Part shown: in pieces, positions 10,561 to 21,200 of the stretch
Layout of the letters: each line of letters begins with the position of its first letter
Position numbering within the stretch: position 1 is the first letter of the stretch
Assembly: GCA_963580285.1 (NCBI GenBank)
Contig: OY757024.1
Coordinates: 125,054,045 to 125,118,044, forward strand
DNA length: 64,000 nt
Source of the DNA: Lucinisca nassula
Lineage: Eukaryota; Mollusca; Bivalvia; Lucinida; Lucinidae
Reading direction: 5' to 3'
Program-made: the position numbers and the translations under genes
The notes under the pieces: model-generated
Databases searched by the model: none
Told to the model about the DNA's origin: nothing
What the model saw: only the letters and a program-made list of their open reading frames with translations

Positions 10561-11154
10561 CTAAGACAATTGCTAATCTGTGTAGCTGAATGGCTGGTTT
10601 ACTAGCCGGAAATATCTTTTCCAAGGGTCTTCTCTTTTGGGAGCAGAGTGGTCGTCGGTCGGTTTAAACAATGTTTCCTCTGAACTAATTGCCGCATACC
10701 TCATCATAAAATATACCCATACATGTATATGTTAGTCATCCCAAAACTCGAACAAATTCAAATTGTAAACGCAACAGAAAGCGGCGTCTGACCCGGGTCT
10801 TCTAAATGACGTCGCAGTAGGTTCCATGTTTAATATCACAATTCAGTTCAAGTCAATAACGTTACTTTGCTGTAAAGAATAATATCGCTGCAAATAAACC
10901 ACCACAGCAACAACAAACGAAATATTTGTTTGATGATTTACTTCAAAACCTCTGTATATTCAGCTTTTAAGTCGTTTATAGAAAAAGCAATGTCATAAAT
11001 GGTGTCATTTCAGCATCATTTTCAAGGCAGTATGCTGAAGTTAATCACTTACCTCATTTGAATTAATTCTTTCAACCACGCCATGCGTTCCTTTGATGGT
11101 TGTCGCGGTTTTTCCCGAGTATCATTCACCTTTTGTGGCAGTCACCATCCTTTG
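10561..11154. other. No recognisable feature
   Basis: I see no coding signature, tandem repeat or copy of another segment of the window. Confidence 0.5.
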
Positions 11155-11430
11155 CATTACGAAAACACACCAGTACGATATTGTGCATTTTTCATATCCC
11201 CAAAATGCCTGCTTTTCTGATGAAAATCTGTGACATTTTTATTATAAATAGTTCAAACAAAGGTTGTGGGTGCTCGTAAGAACCGCCTCACTGAGTCGGT
11301 TCTAACGAGTACCTACAATCTATGTTTTGGAGCAGAAATAAATAAAAAATAATGTATACCCCCGTGCACCCCAGTTTTCTCTTAATAAAGTGTGGTGTAC
11401 AGGGTGTTCATTTCACGGACTTGTCATAGT
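11155..11430. mobile_element. Family-B hairpin MITE
   Basis: Starts CATTACGAAAACACACC, ends GGTGTTCATTTCACGGACTT. The central hairpin GTAAGAACCGCCTCACTGAG / TCGGTTCTAAC is slightly mismatched. Confidence 0.7.
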
Positions 11431-11449
11431 GATAGTGCAGATCATAGTG

Positions 11450-11941
11450 CATCATTATAGTGCAGATTATATTTTCTGGTCCTTTGGGATCATTGAGTTC
11501 ATTTGGTATCATTTTGAAAATAGAATTCTGCTTAAGCCGGTGCTAGAGGGCGTGGCCGGTGTTGCATATTTCAGTACTGGTCATGAACAGACTCAATAAA
11601 ACCGAGTCTGCTATTTTCGTTTATTCGGTGTATTCTTTGCTTCCAAAGGATCTAAATTCAGAACTTATTTATTTTCACTGTAGCTGGTGTTGTGCCGTGT
11701 GGCGGCCGTAAAACGTCTCTCCGTACATCATTATAGTGCAGATTATATTTTCTGGTCCTTTGGGATCATTGAGTTCATTTGGTATCATTTTGAAAATAGA
11801 ATTCTGCTTAAGCCGGTGCTAGAGGGCGTGGCCGGTGTTGCATATTTCAGTACTGGTCATGAACAGACTCAATAAAACCGAGTCTGCTATTTTCGTTTAT
11901 TTGGTGTATTCCTTGCTTCCAAAGGATCTAAATTCAGAACT
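11450..11941 (+). repeat. Direct duplication, about 216 bp repeated at 276-bp spacing
   Basis: 11450-11665 and 11726-11941 are almost identical (CATCATTATAGTGCAGATTA ... CCAAAGGATCTAAATTCAGA). The spacer contains GTGCCGTGTGGCGGCCGTAA, which is also present, inverted, in the 5' untranslated region of the large Naiad near 21745-21772. Both copies give the same spurious peptide ending TGHEQTQ. Confidence 0.85.
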
Positions 11942-12235
11942 AATTTGTTCAGGTGAATACTGGTTTCAGTCGAAACTGAGAACAGAATGACAACATGTAG
12001 ACATCGACCAGAGACTCGTATGGGCCACCAGATCTTCTTTGCAATGGCATTTGTTTGAGTCTTGAGGGCTGATGCAAGATAAAAAATAAGAGAAAATGTT
12101 TATCGATTTTGCAGTAGTGATCATTCCAACATCACGAGGCTCGTTCAATATTTAACTGGCCTAACCCAGTTACTGACCCGTGGAAAGTGCACGCTTTTTC
12201 ACATATTAGACACCAAAGCCTTATATAGGTTACAC

Positions 12236-12732
12236 AAACTGAGTACAGAGCAGTGATTATATACTTTTTTATGAAAAAGAAATCGAACCAAAAAGTTTAT
12301 GAGGAATTATGTGAAGTTTACGGAAAGACTGCTCCTTCATATTCAACTGTTTGAATTTGGATTGCTGACTTTATACGTGGCCGAGGGTACCGTTGGAAGA
12401 CGAGCATTGTAGTGAAGGCTACTGATAACGTCACTAGTGAAAATCTAAGGGAACCCGTAAAGCTGGACATGCGAAATGGCTAGAAGAGTTTTTTTTTTTG
12501 AGGGTAGTGTTTTTATCATTTTACATGAACGTTTGTGCATGAAGAAGCTTTCAGCGTGTTGTGTGCGAAAACGCCTTAGTAAAGAACAACGAGATGTCCG
12601 AGTGTCCACGTCTGAGTTCCTTTTGGAAAGATATGATTCTAATCCGGAAGACTTTCTTGACTTGAAATAATTGTTACCGGGGAAGAAATTTGGACCCATC
12701 ACTATGATCCTGAGACTAAACAGCTTAGTTAG
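12236..12732 (+). pseudogene. mariner transposase, N-terminal half (broken)
   Basis: The translation gives KVYEELCEVYGKTAPSYSTV then a stop, IWIADFIRGRG, and after an internal deletion SVFIILHERLCMKKLSACC and RLSKEQRDVRVSTS. The last part is the mariner N-terminal DNA-binding region leading to RWVPRLL. The stop, frameshifts and the deletion after VTSENL make it non-functional. The first catalytic block (expected DETW) reads through damaged codons near 12680-12715. Confidence 0.85.
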
Positions 12733-12739
12733 AAAATAA

Positions 12740-13600
12740 AAATCCTGTCCTTTACCGAAAGTGTATTTTTACAAAAAGCCAAAGTGATGTATAAGGTTGC
12801 TAACAATATTGCACTAGAATATCTGGCAGATTTGTTTCAAATGAGAGCAAGTTATACAGATAATACTATGTCGAATTTATGGTCCGTAAGTAACAGGAAC
12901 CTTTTGATACCCAAACCTAAAATCGAGAACAGTATAATGTAGAAGTGGAGGCAATGATCAGGAATCGATACAATTAACCCACAACTCCTATCAGAGATAC
13001 CAAAGGGAAAGAAACACAAACATGAAACAACAGACCCTAATGGAAACATCAATAGCGGAAAGCCAAAAGGACATTTACTTTCCCACAAAATGACCAATAG
13101 GCTATACAAAATAAAACAATATAAGCGACACAAACACCCAAAGACAAACCATAACAAAACTAAACCATGACAGAAGAACCGCATTGGAACGGTCAGCGGA
13201 AACGAATTCCACTAGGGGAGGGGGGTGCTTAAATCGACTTACTCGACTTATGTGTTACTCGGGACAGTATCCCACTTGAAATATAGAATGCTACGACCTT
13301 GTGTTCTTTTGTAAATAAATGTACAATGTTTCGTTTGGTTGAAACACTAAAGTCTTTTCACATTTGCCCCACCTCCGCCATTAGCGTAATTTTGACTTGA
13401 GGATATATAGCATGTAAGAATGCGTATGAATGTATATATGTATGTATGGATGCGTGAATGAGATAATGCATTTTATACATTTGATTATGATATACCTTAT
13501 ACTGTCGTTATTTGTTAGAGGGTCTCAATGAAAATTGGTTCGCCAATTGAGTTACCCTCTTTAAATAAAGTCGATACTTACTTAACAATGGACCGGTCAT
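12740..13600 (+). mobile_element. LINE 3' end relic inside mariner-1
   Basis: 12765-12935 translates to VMYKVANNIALEYLADLF and NRNLLIPKPKIENS, resembling the C-terminal tail that follows the RT domain in many animal non-LTR retrotransposons. It is interrupted at about 12933 by a Naiad pseudo-LTR. It resumes to 13600 with a 3' end including AGGGTCTCAATGAAAATTGG and CCTCTTTAAATAAAGTC. The clade (CR1-like or other) cannot be decided from this fragment. Confidence 0.55.
12933..13245 (-). mobile_element. Naiad pseudo-LTR insertion
   Basis: Begins (plus strand) GTAGAAGTGGAGGCAATGAT and CAGGAATCGATACAATTAAC, continues GGAAAGCCAAAAGGACATTT and ends near CCACTAGGGGAGGGGGGTGC. It is a different subfamily from the large Naiad at 17.6 kb (GGAGGCAATGATC rather than AAAACAAAGATC). 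Confidence 0.85.
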
Positions 13601-13619
13601 CAAAAAAAAAAAAAAAAAA

Positions 13620-13653
<34 letters not shown>

Positions 13654-13672
13654 TAAAAAAATATAATAAAAA
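13601..13672. repeat. Poly-A and (AAT)n microsatellite
   Basis: A run of about 20 A (13602-13620) followed by ATA/AAT units to about 13650. It sits at the 3' end of the LINE relic and may be its evolved tail. Confidence 0.85.
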
Positions 13673-13674
13673 TA

Positions 13675-14160
13675 AAGACTTTGCCTTCATTGGCAAGGCA
13701 TTGACAACTGTGTTATGGGATAGCAAGCGGTTTTCTGTTGGTAGACTATTTACCTCATGGCCAGCCTATTAACTGGGACTATTATGCTAATATTTTGGAC
13801 CAATTACGTGCAGCTATAATTCAGAAAAGTCGCGGAAGGTTTCGACAAGTATGCAGTTGCAACATGACAATGCTAGGGTCCATACTTTCAAAGTTTCTGT
13901 GGACGCAATGAAGGGGATCAATTTGAAACCCTTACCCCATCCAACCTATTCTCCCCGATCTGGCATCCAGTGGTTACCTTTTGTTTCCGAACTTGAAGAA
14001 AGAATTGCGTGGACGGCACTTCCGGTCAGATGAAGAGCTTAAGGCAGCGGTTGGATGGATTGACTCTAAAAAAAAACTTCCCTCCTTGTAACATCGAGGG
14101 AGGAAATGCTTATTGCTGCGGGTGACTATGTTGAAAAAGAAGTCAAGCTTGACTCATAAG
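13675..14160 (+). pseudogene. mariner transposase, C-terminal half (broken)
   Basis: Across frames it reads ALTTVLWDSKR, NWDYYANILDQLRAAIIQKS, LQHDNARVHTFKVS (second catalytic Asp in HDN), PHPTYSPRSG (third Asp region frameshifted) and LKKELRGRHFRSDEELKA. It is the C-terminal continuation of the 12.2-12.7 kb piece and ends near AAGDYVEKE. Confidence 0.85.
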
Positions 14161-14391
14161 TAGGTAAGGCCAGATACTTACTGCAGGACCCTCGTAGTTT
14201 TGATAAGATCCCTTGCTTTCGTCATCAGGTATCTGATTGGCTTACAGAAAACTTCACGCCTGATTTCACGCCTTTGCCTTTGCGATGAATATTTGTGCTA
14301 ATGACCGTTGCTTAGCAAATTGGCAAATACATAACTCAGCAACCGAAAAAAGCAACCAGACAATAACCACCAAGAAGTCTGTAATATATGG

Positions 14392-14601
14392 TACAGTGAA
14401 AGTCCGCTATTAAGACCACCTAAAATGATGAGTAATTCTGGTTTATAAAGCTTATTTAGAAGTTTGTTGTTATTCTTTCTTCGTGTTTCCTGAAACCAGT
14501 GTCTTCTGGTCCGGGACCACCTTTGGGACTGTTCAAAAGTGGTCTTAAAGACCACTTTTGAACAGTCCCAAAGGTGGTCTTAATATAGGAATTTTACTGT
14601 A
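14392..14601. mobile_element. mariner-type MITE (TACAGT...ACTGTA)
   Basis: TIRs of about 29 bp: TACAGTGAAAGTCCGCTATT and reverse-complemented right end TACAGTAAAATTCCTATATT, both running into AAGACCACC. The internal fold-back is GACTGTTCAAAAGTGGTC / GACCACTTTTGAACAGTC. Same family as 6771-7049. Confidence 0.8.
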
Positions 14602-14899
14602 TACTAACAGACAATGCAATTTTAATGTATTTTTGAAAATGTTCACTCCAAGGACAACTGACGAATTGTTATTTTATAGCAAATATCATTACTTTAGATA
14701 TATTAAATTGCTTGCTAGAAGATTTCAAATGACACTATTTAATGATTTCGTTTTTCGATGCCTTCAACCGCTCGGCTAATTCATTTTCAGCAGGCAGTAA
14801 CAAAAACATAAAATATCAGATTACCTCCCTATTTAAGTCAGAACAAGACGCCACACAGAATTCGAAGTCTGATTGAGTGTCGCACCACATAATAATAAC

Positions 14900-15600
14900 A
14901 CACGCGTGATCTTACATGAGTGCTCATGTAAGTTATTGAATTTATTCAACGAGTTGAGGAAAGGGATAAAATGCGAGGCTTTGCCGAGAATTTTATCCCT
15001 TTTCTTCAACGAGTTTAATAAATTCAATAATACATGAGCTCGAATGCTTTTTTTGTTTGATTTGAGGTTTATCGTCCCCGTCAACACTGTAAAGGTCATT
15101 TTGAAGACGTTGCTTCCAATTTTGTGGGACTTTTACCCGACATTGAGATGAAATGACATCTCAAGCCCTGTCGCCCAATGAAACCAATAGGTTTTATTAG
15201 CATGGACGGTCCGCCTCGCACCGCGGTTCCTGGACAGGCTTAGATCCTGTAAGCGGTTTACCAGTACTAGTGTGCGGGCCGGATTCAGCTCTGCGTGGAA
15301 GCATCATGCAGCCCATATATTTCTTCAAGCCCCCTATGGGCGGGGGCCCGAATGCAATATTCTATTTATCATATGACATTTAAGACGTATTTTATTCACG
15401 ATTGTTTACAAACATGTCAATATTCCGCCATTAGTAAACGCAACGTCGTTCAGGACGTCGTACATGTCAAGTTACGGGACGTATCTAACTAATTTGCATA
15501 TTTAATCCATTAGTGGAATATCTAGTGAATTATAGAAAATATTACATGGCATTATTACCCTCTCAGACGCGACGTCATATGATAAAGTGCATTATTTAAT
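14900..15600. mobile_element. Family-F palindrome repeat, split by SINE-C
   Basis: Left: CATGAGTGCTCATG, then AACGAGTTGAGGAAAGGGAT AAAATGCG and its inverted copy, ending CAATAATACATGAGCTCGAATGC. After the SINE (15048-15348) it resumes AATATTCTATTTATCATATG ... CATTAGTAAACGCAACGTCG and ends TCATATGATAAAG. The same composite occurs at 27.4, 40.4, 41.2-41.8 and 57.9 kb. Confidence 0.7.
15048..15348 (-). mobile_element. SINE-C, full length, inserted in family-F repeat
   Basis: 301 bp with tail GTTTGATTTGAGGTTTATCG at the left and 5' end CCCCTATGGGCGGGGGC at the right. Flanked by the 7-bp direct repeat CGAATGC (15041-15047 and 15349-15355). The interruption of the palindrome repeat is exact, so the boundaries are firm. 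Confidence 0.88.
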
Positions 15601-15815
15601 TTTTCCAGTATGGTTCCTTTTCTGGTGAAAAGTTGCGATGTGATCCTTATTCATACTTGAAACATAGGTTGTGAGTGCTCGTCAATGCGGCGGTTCTGAC
15701 AAGTACCTACAACCTATGTCTTGGACCAGAAATAATAAATATGATGCATATCCCTGTAAACCACAGTTTTCCATATATTAGTGAGGCTAAGAGGGATGTT
15801 TAGTACACGGACATT
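15601..15815. repeat. Family-B MITE, eroded
   Basis: Keeps AACATAGGTTGTGAGTGCTC, half a hairpin (GGCGGTTCTGACAAGTACC) and AACCTATGTCTTGGACCAGA. The ends are weak. Confidence 0.55.
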
Positions 15816-16364
15816 TTAACGCGATGAACAGTGAAAGGAGCATAAGAGGCGATCACCAAAAATGTTTTCTGTTGCATGACATACGTTACAAGAAGGTTTT
15901 TGTGACCGTGTAATAAGTTTTTTGAACTACAAAAAATATTGTTATTCAACATTCCTTTGAATTTATTAAATGACCCTCTTAAAATTAGGGTTTCGACAGT
16001 CTCGCGAAACTCGGCCGACTTGTATGTCTTTTCAACCAAGTCGGTGCATTTGCTGTGGATCATTTATGTTTTTATTGGTTGTTCTGACTCTTTGCCTAAT
16101 CATATATGTTGTTACGTTGGTGATACTGACGCTTCCGCCTTTTTGGTTGTTCATTTTTTTTAGTTACGTTTGTCCTTCTAGTTTAATGTATGCCATGTTT
16201 GTGATTCTGATTCTTTACCCCATTTTGTATATCGCTCCGTTTTAGTGAATTGAAGATATTTCGGTTCACCACCTGTTTGGGAAGGAGTTGCTGGCTCGGT
16301 TTACCTGTTGTCCATTTTGTTTACTGTCGTCATTCCATGTTTCGACTTCTTTCCTGAAGAATTT

Positions 16365-16644
16365 CATTATGATAACACACCTGTGCGACATAGTGCATTT
16401 TTCACATCTCCAAAATGGCTACTTGTTTGATGAAAATCCGTGATATTTTTCTTTTAAATGCTCAAAACATAGGCTGTGGGTGCTCGTTAGAACCGCCTCA
16501 TTCAGGCGGTTCTAACGATTACCCACAACCTATGTCTTGTAACAGAAATAAGAAAAATAATGTATACCCCCCTTTAACCCCAGTTTTCTCTATTTTAAGT
16601 GGGGTTTAGCGGGGTCTTCATTTCACGGACTTGTTCACTTGATG
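16365..16644. mobile_element. Family-B hairpin MITE
   Basis: Left end CATTATGATAACACACCTGT with GCGACATAGTGCATTTTTC; right end TTCATTTCACGGACTTGTTC then ACTTGATG. Hairpin: GTTAGAACCGCCTCATTCAG / GCGGTTCTAACG. Confidence 0.8.
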
Positions 16645-16824
16645 TGGTATCTGACTGATTTTTTCTTTTTTTAATTTTGTATTCTGTAAGTTGGCCTGTC
16701 TCTGCACAAATTTTGGCTTTTGACAATACGCGGCAATTCTTGTAACGTGATATTTTGTTTGTTTGATTCTTTTGCATATTGTCAGTGTATACTTACAAAA
16801 TGTGTTTTAAGGCTTTGTTTGTTT

Positions 16825-17112
16825 GATTTGAGGTTTAACGTTCCTGTCAACACTCTAAAGCTCATTATGGAGACGTTGCTTCCAATTTTGTGGGACTTTT
16901 ACCGGACATTAAGATGAAATGACATCTCAAGCCCTATCGCCCAATGAAACTAATAGGGTTTATTAGCATGGACTGTCTGCATCGCACCGCAGTTCGTGGA
17001 CAGGCTTAGATCCTCTAAGCGGTTTACCAGTACTAGTGTGCGGGGCCGGATTCAGCTCTGCGTGGAAGCATCATGCAGCCAATATTTTTTCAAGCCCCTA
17101 TGGGCGGGGGCG
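16825..17112 (-). mobile_element. SINE-C copy
   Basis: Tail at the left (GTTTGATTTGAGGTTTAACG), 5' end at the right (CAAGCCCCTATGGGCGGGGG). Close to consensus. Confidence 0.85.
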
Positions 17113-17221
17113 AGTGTATTAAGGCAAAGGATAATATGTATATGGATGACTTAAAAGGGCTTGTATCTGACATGTTATTCCGTTCTGTGTGCAATGAATA
17201 CACTGTGCTACTACATTAATA

Positions 17222-17460
17222 ATAGAAGTGAAGGCAATGATCAGGAATCGATACAATAACCCATTTCTCCCATCATCTACACCAACTGGAAAGAATCACA
17301 CACAATAACCAACTAATGGAAACATCAAAAACGGAAAGCCAAAAGGACAGTTACTTTCCCACAAAATGGCCAGTTGGCTATCCAGAACAAAAAGATATAA
17401 GCGATACACACTTATAGACGAATAACAAAAATATACCGCGTCAAAAGAACCGCCTTGGAA
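17222..17460 (-). mobile_element. Naiad pseudo-LTR fragment
   Basis: Starts AGAAGTGAAGGCAATGATCA, then GGAATCGATACAATAACCC and GGAAAGCCAAAAGGACAGTT; ends ACCGCCTTGGAA. Only 190 bp from the large Naiad, same orientation. Confidence 0.8.
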
Positions 17461-17504
17461 TGCATTTTGACTTTGAATGATTATTATATTTCTTTTATTT
17501 TTGG

Positions 17505-17650
17505 TTTTGGTTTTTTGGAATTTTAAATATTATTGCACTTATTTCCAGCCGATCTTTAATCAGAAGTTGGCGAAAACCGAGTAACCGGAGAAAAAAACAT
17601 CTGTTCAGTTGCAGAACATTACGTCTCAAAAAAAGTCCCGAGCGAGGTTA
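17505..17650 (-). mobile_element. tRNA-Lys-type SINE, truncated at the Naiad boundary
   Basis: Keeps the SINE body (GCCGATCTTTAATCAGAAGT, AAAACCGAGTAACCGGAG) and stops in GTCCCGAGCGAGG, just before the tRNA head. The Naiad pseudo-LTR begins there. Compare the complete copy at 26778-27012. Confidence 0.75.
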
Positions 17651-17651
17651 G

Positions 17652-17896
17652 AAGTAGAAGTAAAACAAAGATCAGGAATTGATACAATTAACTTACTCCA
17701 TCCATAAAAGACACCAAAGGGAAAGAAATACAAACATTAAGCGACCAGACCATAATGGAAACCTAAACAAAGGAAGGCCATATGGACAGTTACTTTCCCA
17801 CAAAATGGCCATATGGCCATCCAAAATTAAAAGACACAAGTGATACACACAGTAAGTAACAAACAACAACATAAACAAATCGCCACAGAAGAGCCG
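17652..17896 (-). repeat. Naiad-1 3' pseudo-LTR
   Basis: About 245 bp, direct repeat of 21797-22041. The only difference seen is AACAACAACATAA here versus AACACAACATAA there. It contains the inner palindrome ATGGCCATATGGCCAT. The sequence continues past 17896 to the coding stop as 3' untranslated region (17897-18217), including CCACTGGGGGGCTTAAATCG and CGTCGCGATTTAGACA. Confidence 0.9.
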
Positions 17897-18217
17897 CCTT
17901 GGAACGGTCAGTGGAAGATTTCCACTGGGGGGCTTAAATCGATTTTACGTGGCCACAATCCTCGCCCTTACTTCCGTCGCGATTTAGACAAAAAATTTGT
18001 TCAGTCCGCATGAAGGCCTCCTAACTCATCAGTGCAACATCTCCGTGAACACAGAAATCAAAGAACCACAGAGGTTAGACAACGGTGAGGACTCGACAGC
18101 AAGAAACCACTGAAATGCTGGAGCAAAAGAAAACCAACAGTTAGACTCCGATGAGCCCGACCAGAGACAGAGCATCAGGCACCAACCAACATTATCTCTT
18201 TAATTTTCAATAAGCCT

Positions 18218-21200
18218 TTACGTTGGAGCCGTCATAGAATCTGAGGCCTGACCCACCGGTGTGCAATTAAAGTGGGAAGCAAAGTTGCCAACCGTGATTG
18301 GGTTAACTACCATGCATGCAGTCTGTCGTATAATATCCATGTTGTACCCAATCTCCCCATATCGAAGAACGACCCCACGAAATTGGGTGCTGAAGTCATT
18401 GCGGTTATGTATTTTTCTGAATTTATATACTAAGTCACCACAAAACCCGGGCTCCGACAGACCCTGCTGCAGAAGAGACTTAAGTCCAATATTGAATTTT
18501 GAAATTAAATCAGAATGGCGTCTATAAAATCCTGAAAAGGCTTTGCGCAGCCCACGGCACCGACAACCCCGACCAAGGAGCTTAGCCGTTAATAATTTAT
18601 TACGAGTGTTGAAGTCAGTTACATGACTACACACTCTAGCAAATCGAATTAATTGCGAAATATAAACGCCATAGGATGGCGCACGAGGAACACCACCATC
18701 CAAAAAAGAAAAACCCACAATCTCAAAATCAAAGCCACCGCGTTTATCACAAAATTTGCACGAAACAAATCCATCCACAATAGATAGATGTAAATCCAAA
18801 AACGGGGCCTCGGTATCAGAATAATTTGCTTTATTTAACTGAAGCTCTAGGGGGTAAATCTGACCGACCAAACCATCAAAATAGGCACTACCAATACTTA
18901 ATAAATCATCTAAATATCTAGAAGTCGAGCCAAAACCAACAATTTCAGACCGGCCACCAATGGAAAGCGACAAAACAAAGTCTCTTTCATAACAATACAA
19001 GAACAGACCAGCCACAAGAGGCGCGCAACCAGCACCCACCGGAATACCCACAATTTGTCTAAACAACCCAACACCGAATCTAATATAAATATTGTCAAGT
19101 AGAAAGGTGAGGGCATCACACACTTTCTGACATGACCAAAGTGTATAATTCCTATGCTCCCTATAAGTGAAAAACGCACCTCTGACATTACATGCAAGAT
19201 AGAGAGAATCTTCTCTGCGAAAAGCCCATTCAATTAAATCATTAAGCTTTTCTTTTATAAGATTATGAGGAAGTGTAGTGTAAACAGTGGAAAAATCGTA
19301 GGTAGACAGACTAGAGGCACGAAACTGTCTAGATTTCAATTTATTTAAAACCTCATTCGAATTTTTTATAGACTAAAACAGATTTCTTCCTGATCTTTCA
19401 AAGACTTTATCACAATATTTAATTACATGCGTTTTAATAGCAGTAAGACAGTAAGTTAATAATTTAGAAAGTTCAGTGGTAGTGCAAGAACTAGAATTTG
19501 CAATAAACCGTGCTTTGTAAGGTTTTTTATGAAGTTTTGGTAACCAGTATAGCGTAGGAAGCTTGTCTTGGCCTTCGTTAACACACACAGCAAACTTGGT
19601 GGCTGAAAGACAAACATGTTTATCTACTATAGCTCTCTCTTCAGCCAAAGGCTGAAGTTCATAAGCCTTAGTACCACCAAGCTCCTGCTTAAGCGTGTTA
19701 ACATAGTGGAGCCGTCACACAACGACGTTGTTAGCGGCCTTGTCTGCAGGGGCCAAAACAAACTTCTTATGAAATTCTTGAATACCTAGTTTAAGATGAC
19801 GTAAAGACGTCTTGGGCTTAGGAGGTAATAAGTTAGTATTTTGAGAATAGAAAGAAATGCGTTTATTCACTAGTCTTAAAATGCTAAGTTTCCAGTCCTT
19901 TAGGGCTTTACACTCAACATACTCTCGCTTACACCATCGATTACCGAATTCATTCAAGGAAGCAGCGATTTCATCTCTACATTTACTGAAATCAATTTTA
20001 GAAGGAAACCGATATTTCGGTCCTTTAGAAATTATATTCCTTATCCTAGAATCAGGAATAATTTTCAAATTGCCAGTAATTACATGACCAGCAGCAGGAT
20101 AGCAATACTTTGAGTTTTTACAATCACATGAATCAGGAGTATAAGTATCAATATCAAGATCTGAAACAAGTTTATTGAAATTAAAAATGATAGATCTAAC
20201 AGGTTTGTTATATTTATAGCAAATTATAGGTGTTTCAGTATTTTGAAAATAAGCAGGAATGGAAGAAAGCACCGATCTCTCACGGAAGATACTGGGCAAA
20301 TCTATAAAATCCATACCCTTATTAATGAAGGATATTTTGAAGAAATGACGTTTATGATTAATTTCAGAATCAATGTAAGGACGGAGAGTATGCTGAGTAT
20401 AGCCTCTAGTTAAGAGAGCCGCATCATATAACTGATGAGAACTATCGTAGAATTTATTCGCCTCGGTGTCCAGAAGACGTAAAACAGAAACGGGTAATGA
20501 ACTTAAAAATGAAAGCATAGAGTGGCGTCCATGATTTAATAATATAATTGACAGTCACTTCAGTCTAGTATTGTTTCGTTTAAACGCACGTGATTTACGT
20601 TTAAAGTTACCATTTTTCCTGGTGCCGTGAGATCTAGTTCTGCGTTTTCGACACTCCAGGAGTGAGAAAATATCAAAGTCCGGCATTCTGGAAATATTAC
20701 CCTCATGATAAATGTTGTCATTAAATCCCAGTGGAAAAGGGGTCTGTAAAAATTTAATCCATTTCAGTTCAGCTTCATGTCTTTTGATTATTTTGAATCT
20801 AGATGTAGAATTTGCATCGTAATAAAGTTTTTCCACTGGTTGTATAATAATGTTATTTACAGAATGACCTGTACGTCGAAAGTGACGGTACAAGAAAGTG
20901 TCAGTGTTCTTAGGCTTACTCATTCTACGATAATGCTCGTTCAATCTAGTTTTAAGCATGCGGTTAGTTTGACCGACGTACTGCATATTACAGTTTGCAG
21001 CACGTCAAGTAATTAGATAAATTAAATCTGTAGACTGTCATGTCAAATCAGACATGTTAACTACAGAGAAGCGTCTACCGTTTACAGATGAAGTAACGGT
21101 AGACGCAGTGCTTAAATGCGAACAACATCTGCACCTCTTGGCATTGCACTTAGAAATACTAGGATACATTCCACTTCTTTTCCACGGATTAGTATATTTT

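Larger units (their letters stand above)
12151..14178 (+). mobile_element. mariner-1, degenerate, split by nested insertions
   Basis: Candidate TIRs are TTTAACTGGCCTAACCCAGT on the left and the reverse complement AGTATCTGGCCTTACCTACT on the right, each next to TA (12149-12150 and 14179-14180). Transposase pieces lie at about 12236-12732 and 13675-14160. Between them are a LINE 3' end and a Naiad pseudo-LTR. After subtracting the nested material the length is near 1.1 kb, short of the usual 1.3 kb because the helix-turn-helix region is partly deleted. Confidence 0.65.

Noticed and set aside
18015..18045. Hammerhead-ribozyme-like CTGATGAG on the minus strand in the Naiad 3' region
   Set aside because: No GAAA core partner or suitable stems follow, and other Naiad copies read CTGAGGAG or CTGAAGAG, so the core is not conserved. 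N-terminal-EN PLEs are reported to lack canonical hammerheads.
17652..18217. SECIS element for selenocysteine insertion
   Set aside because: I looked for the AUGA / AA / GA arrangement on the minus strand and found no convincing fold. A structural search program is needed, so it is not annotated.
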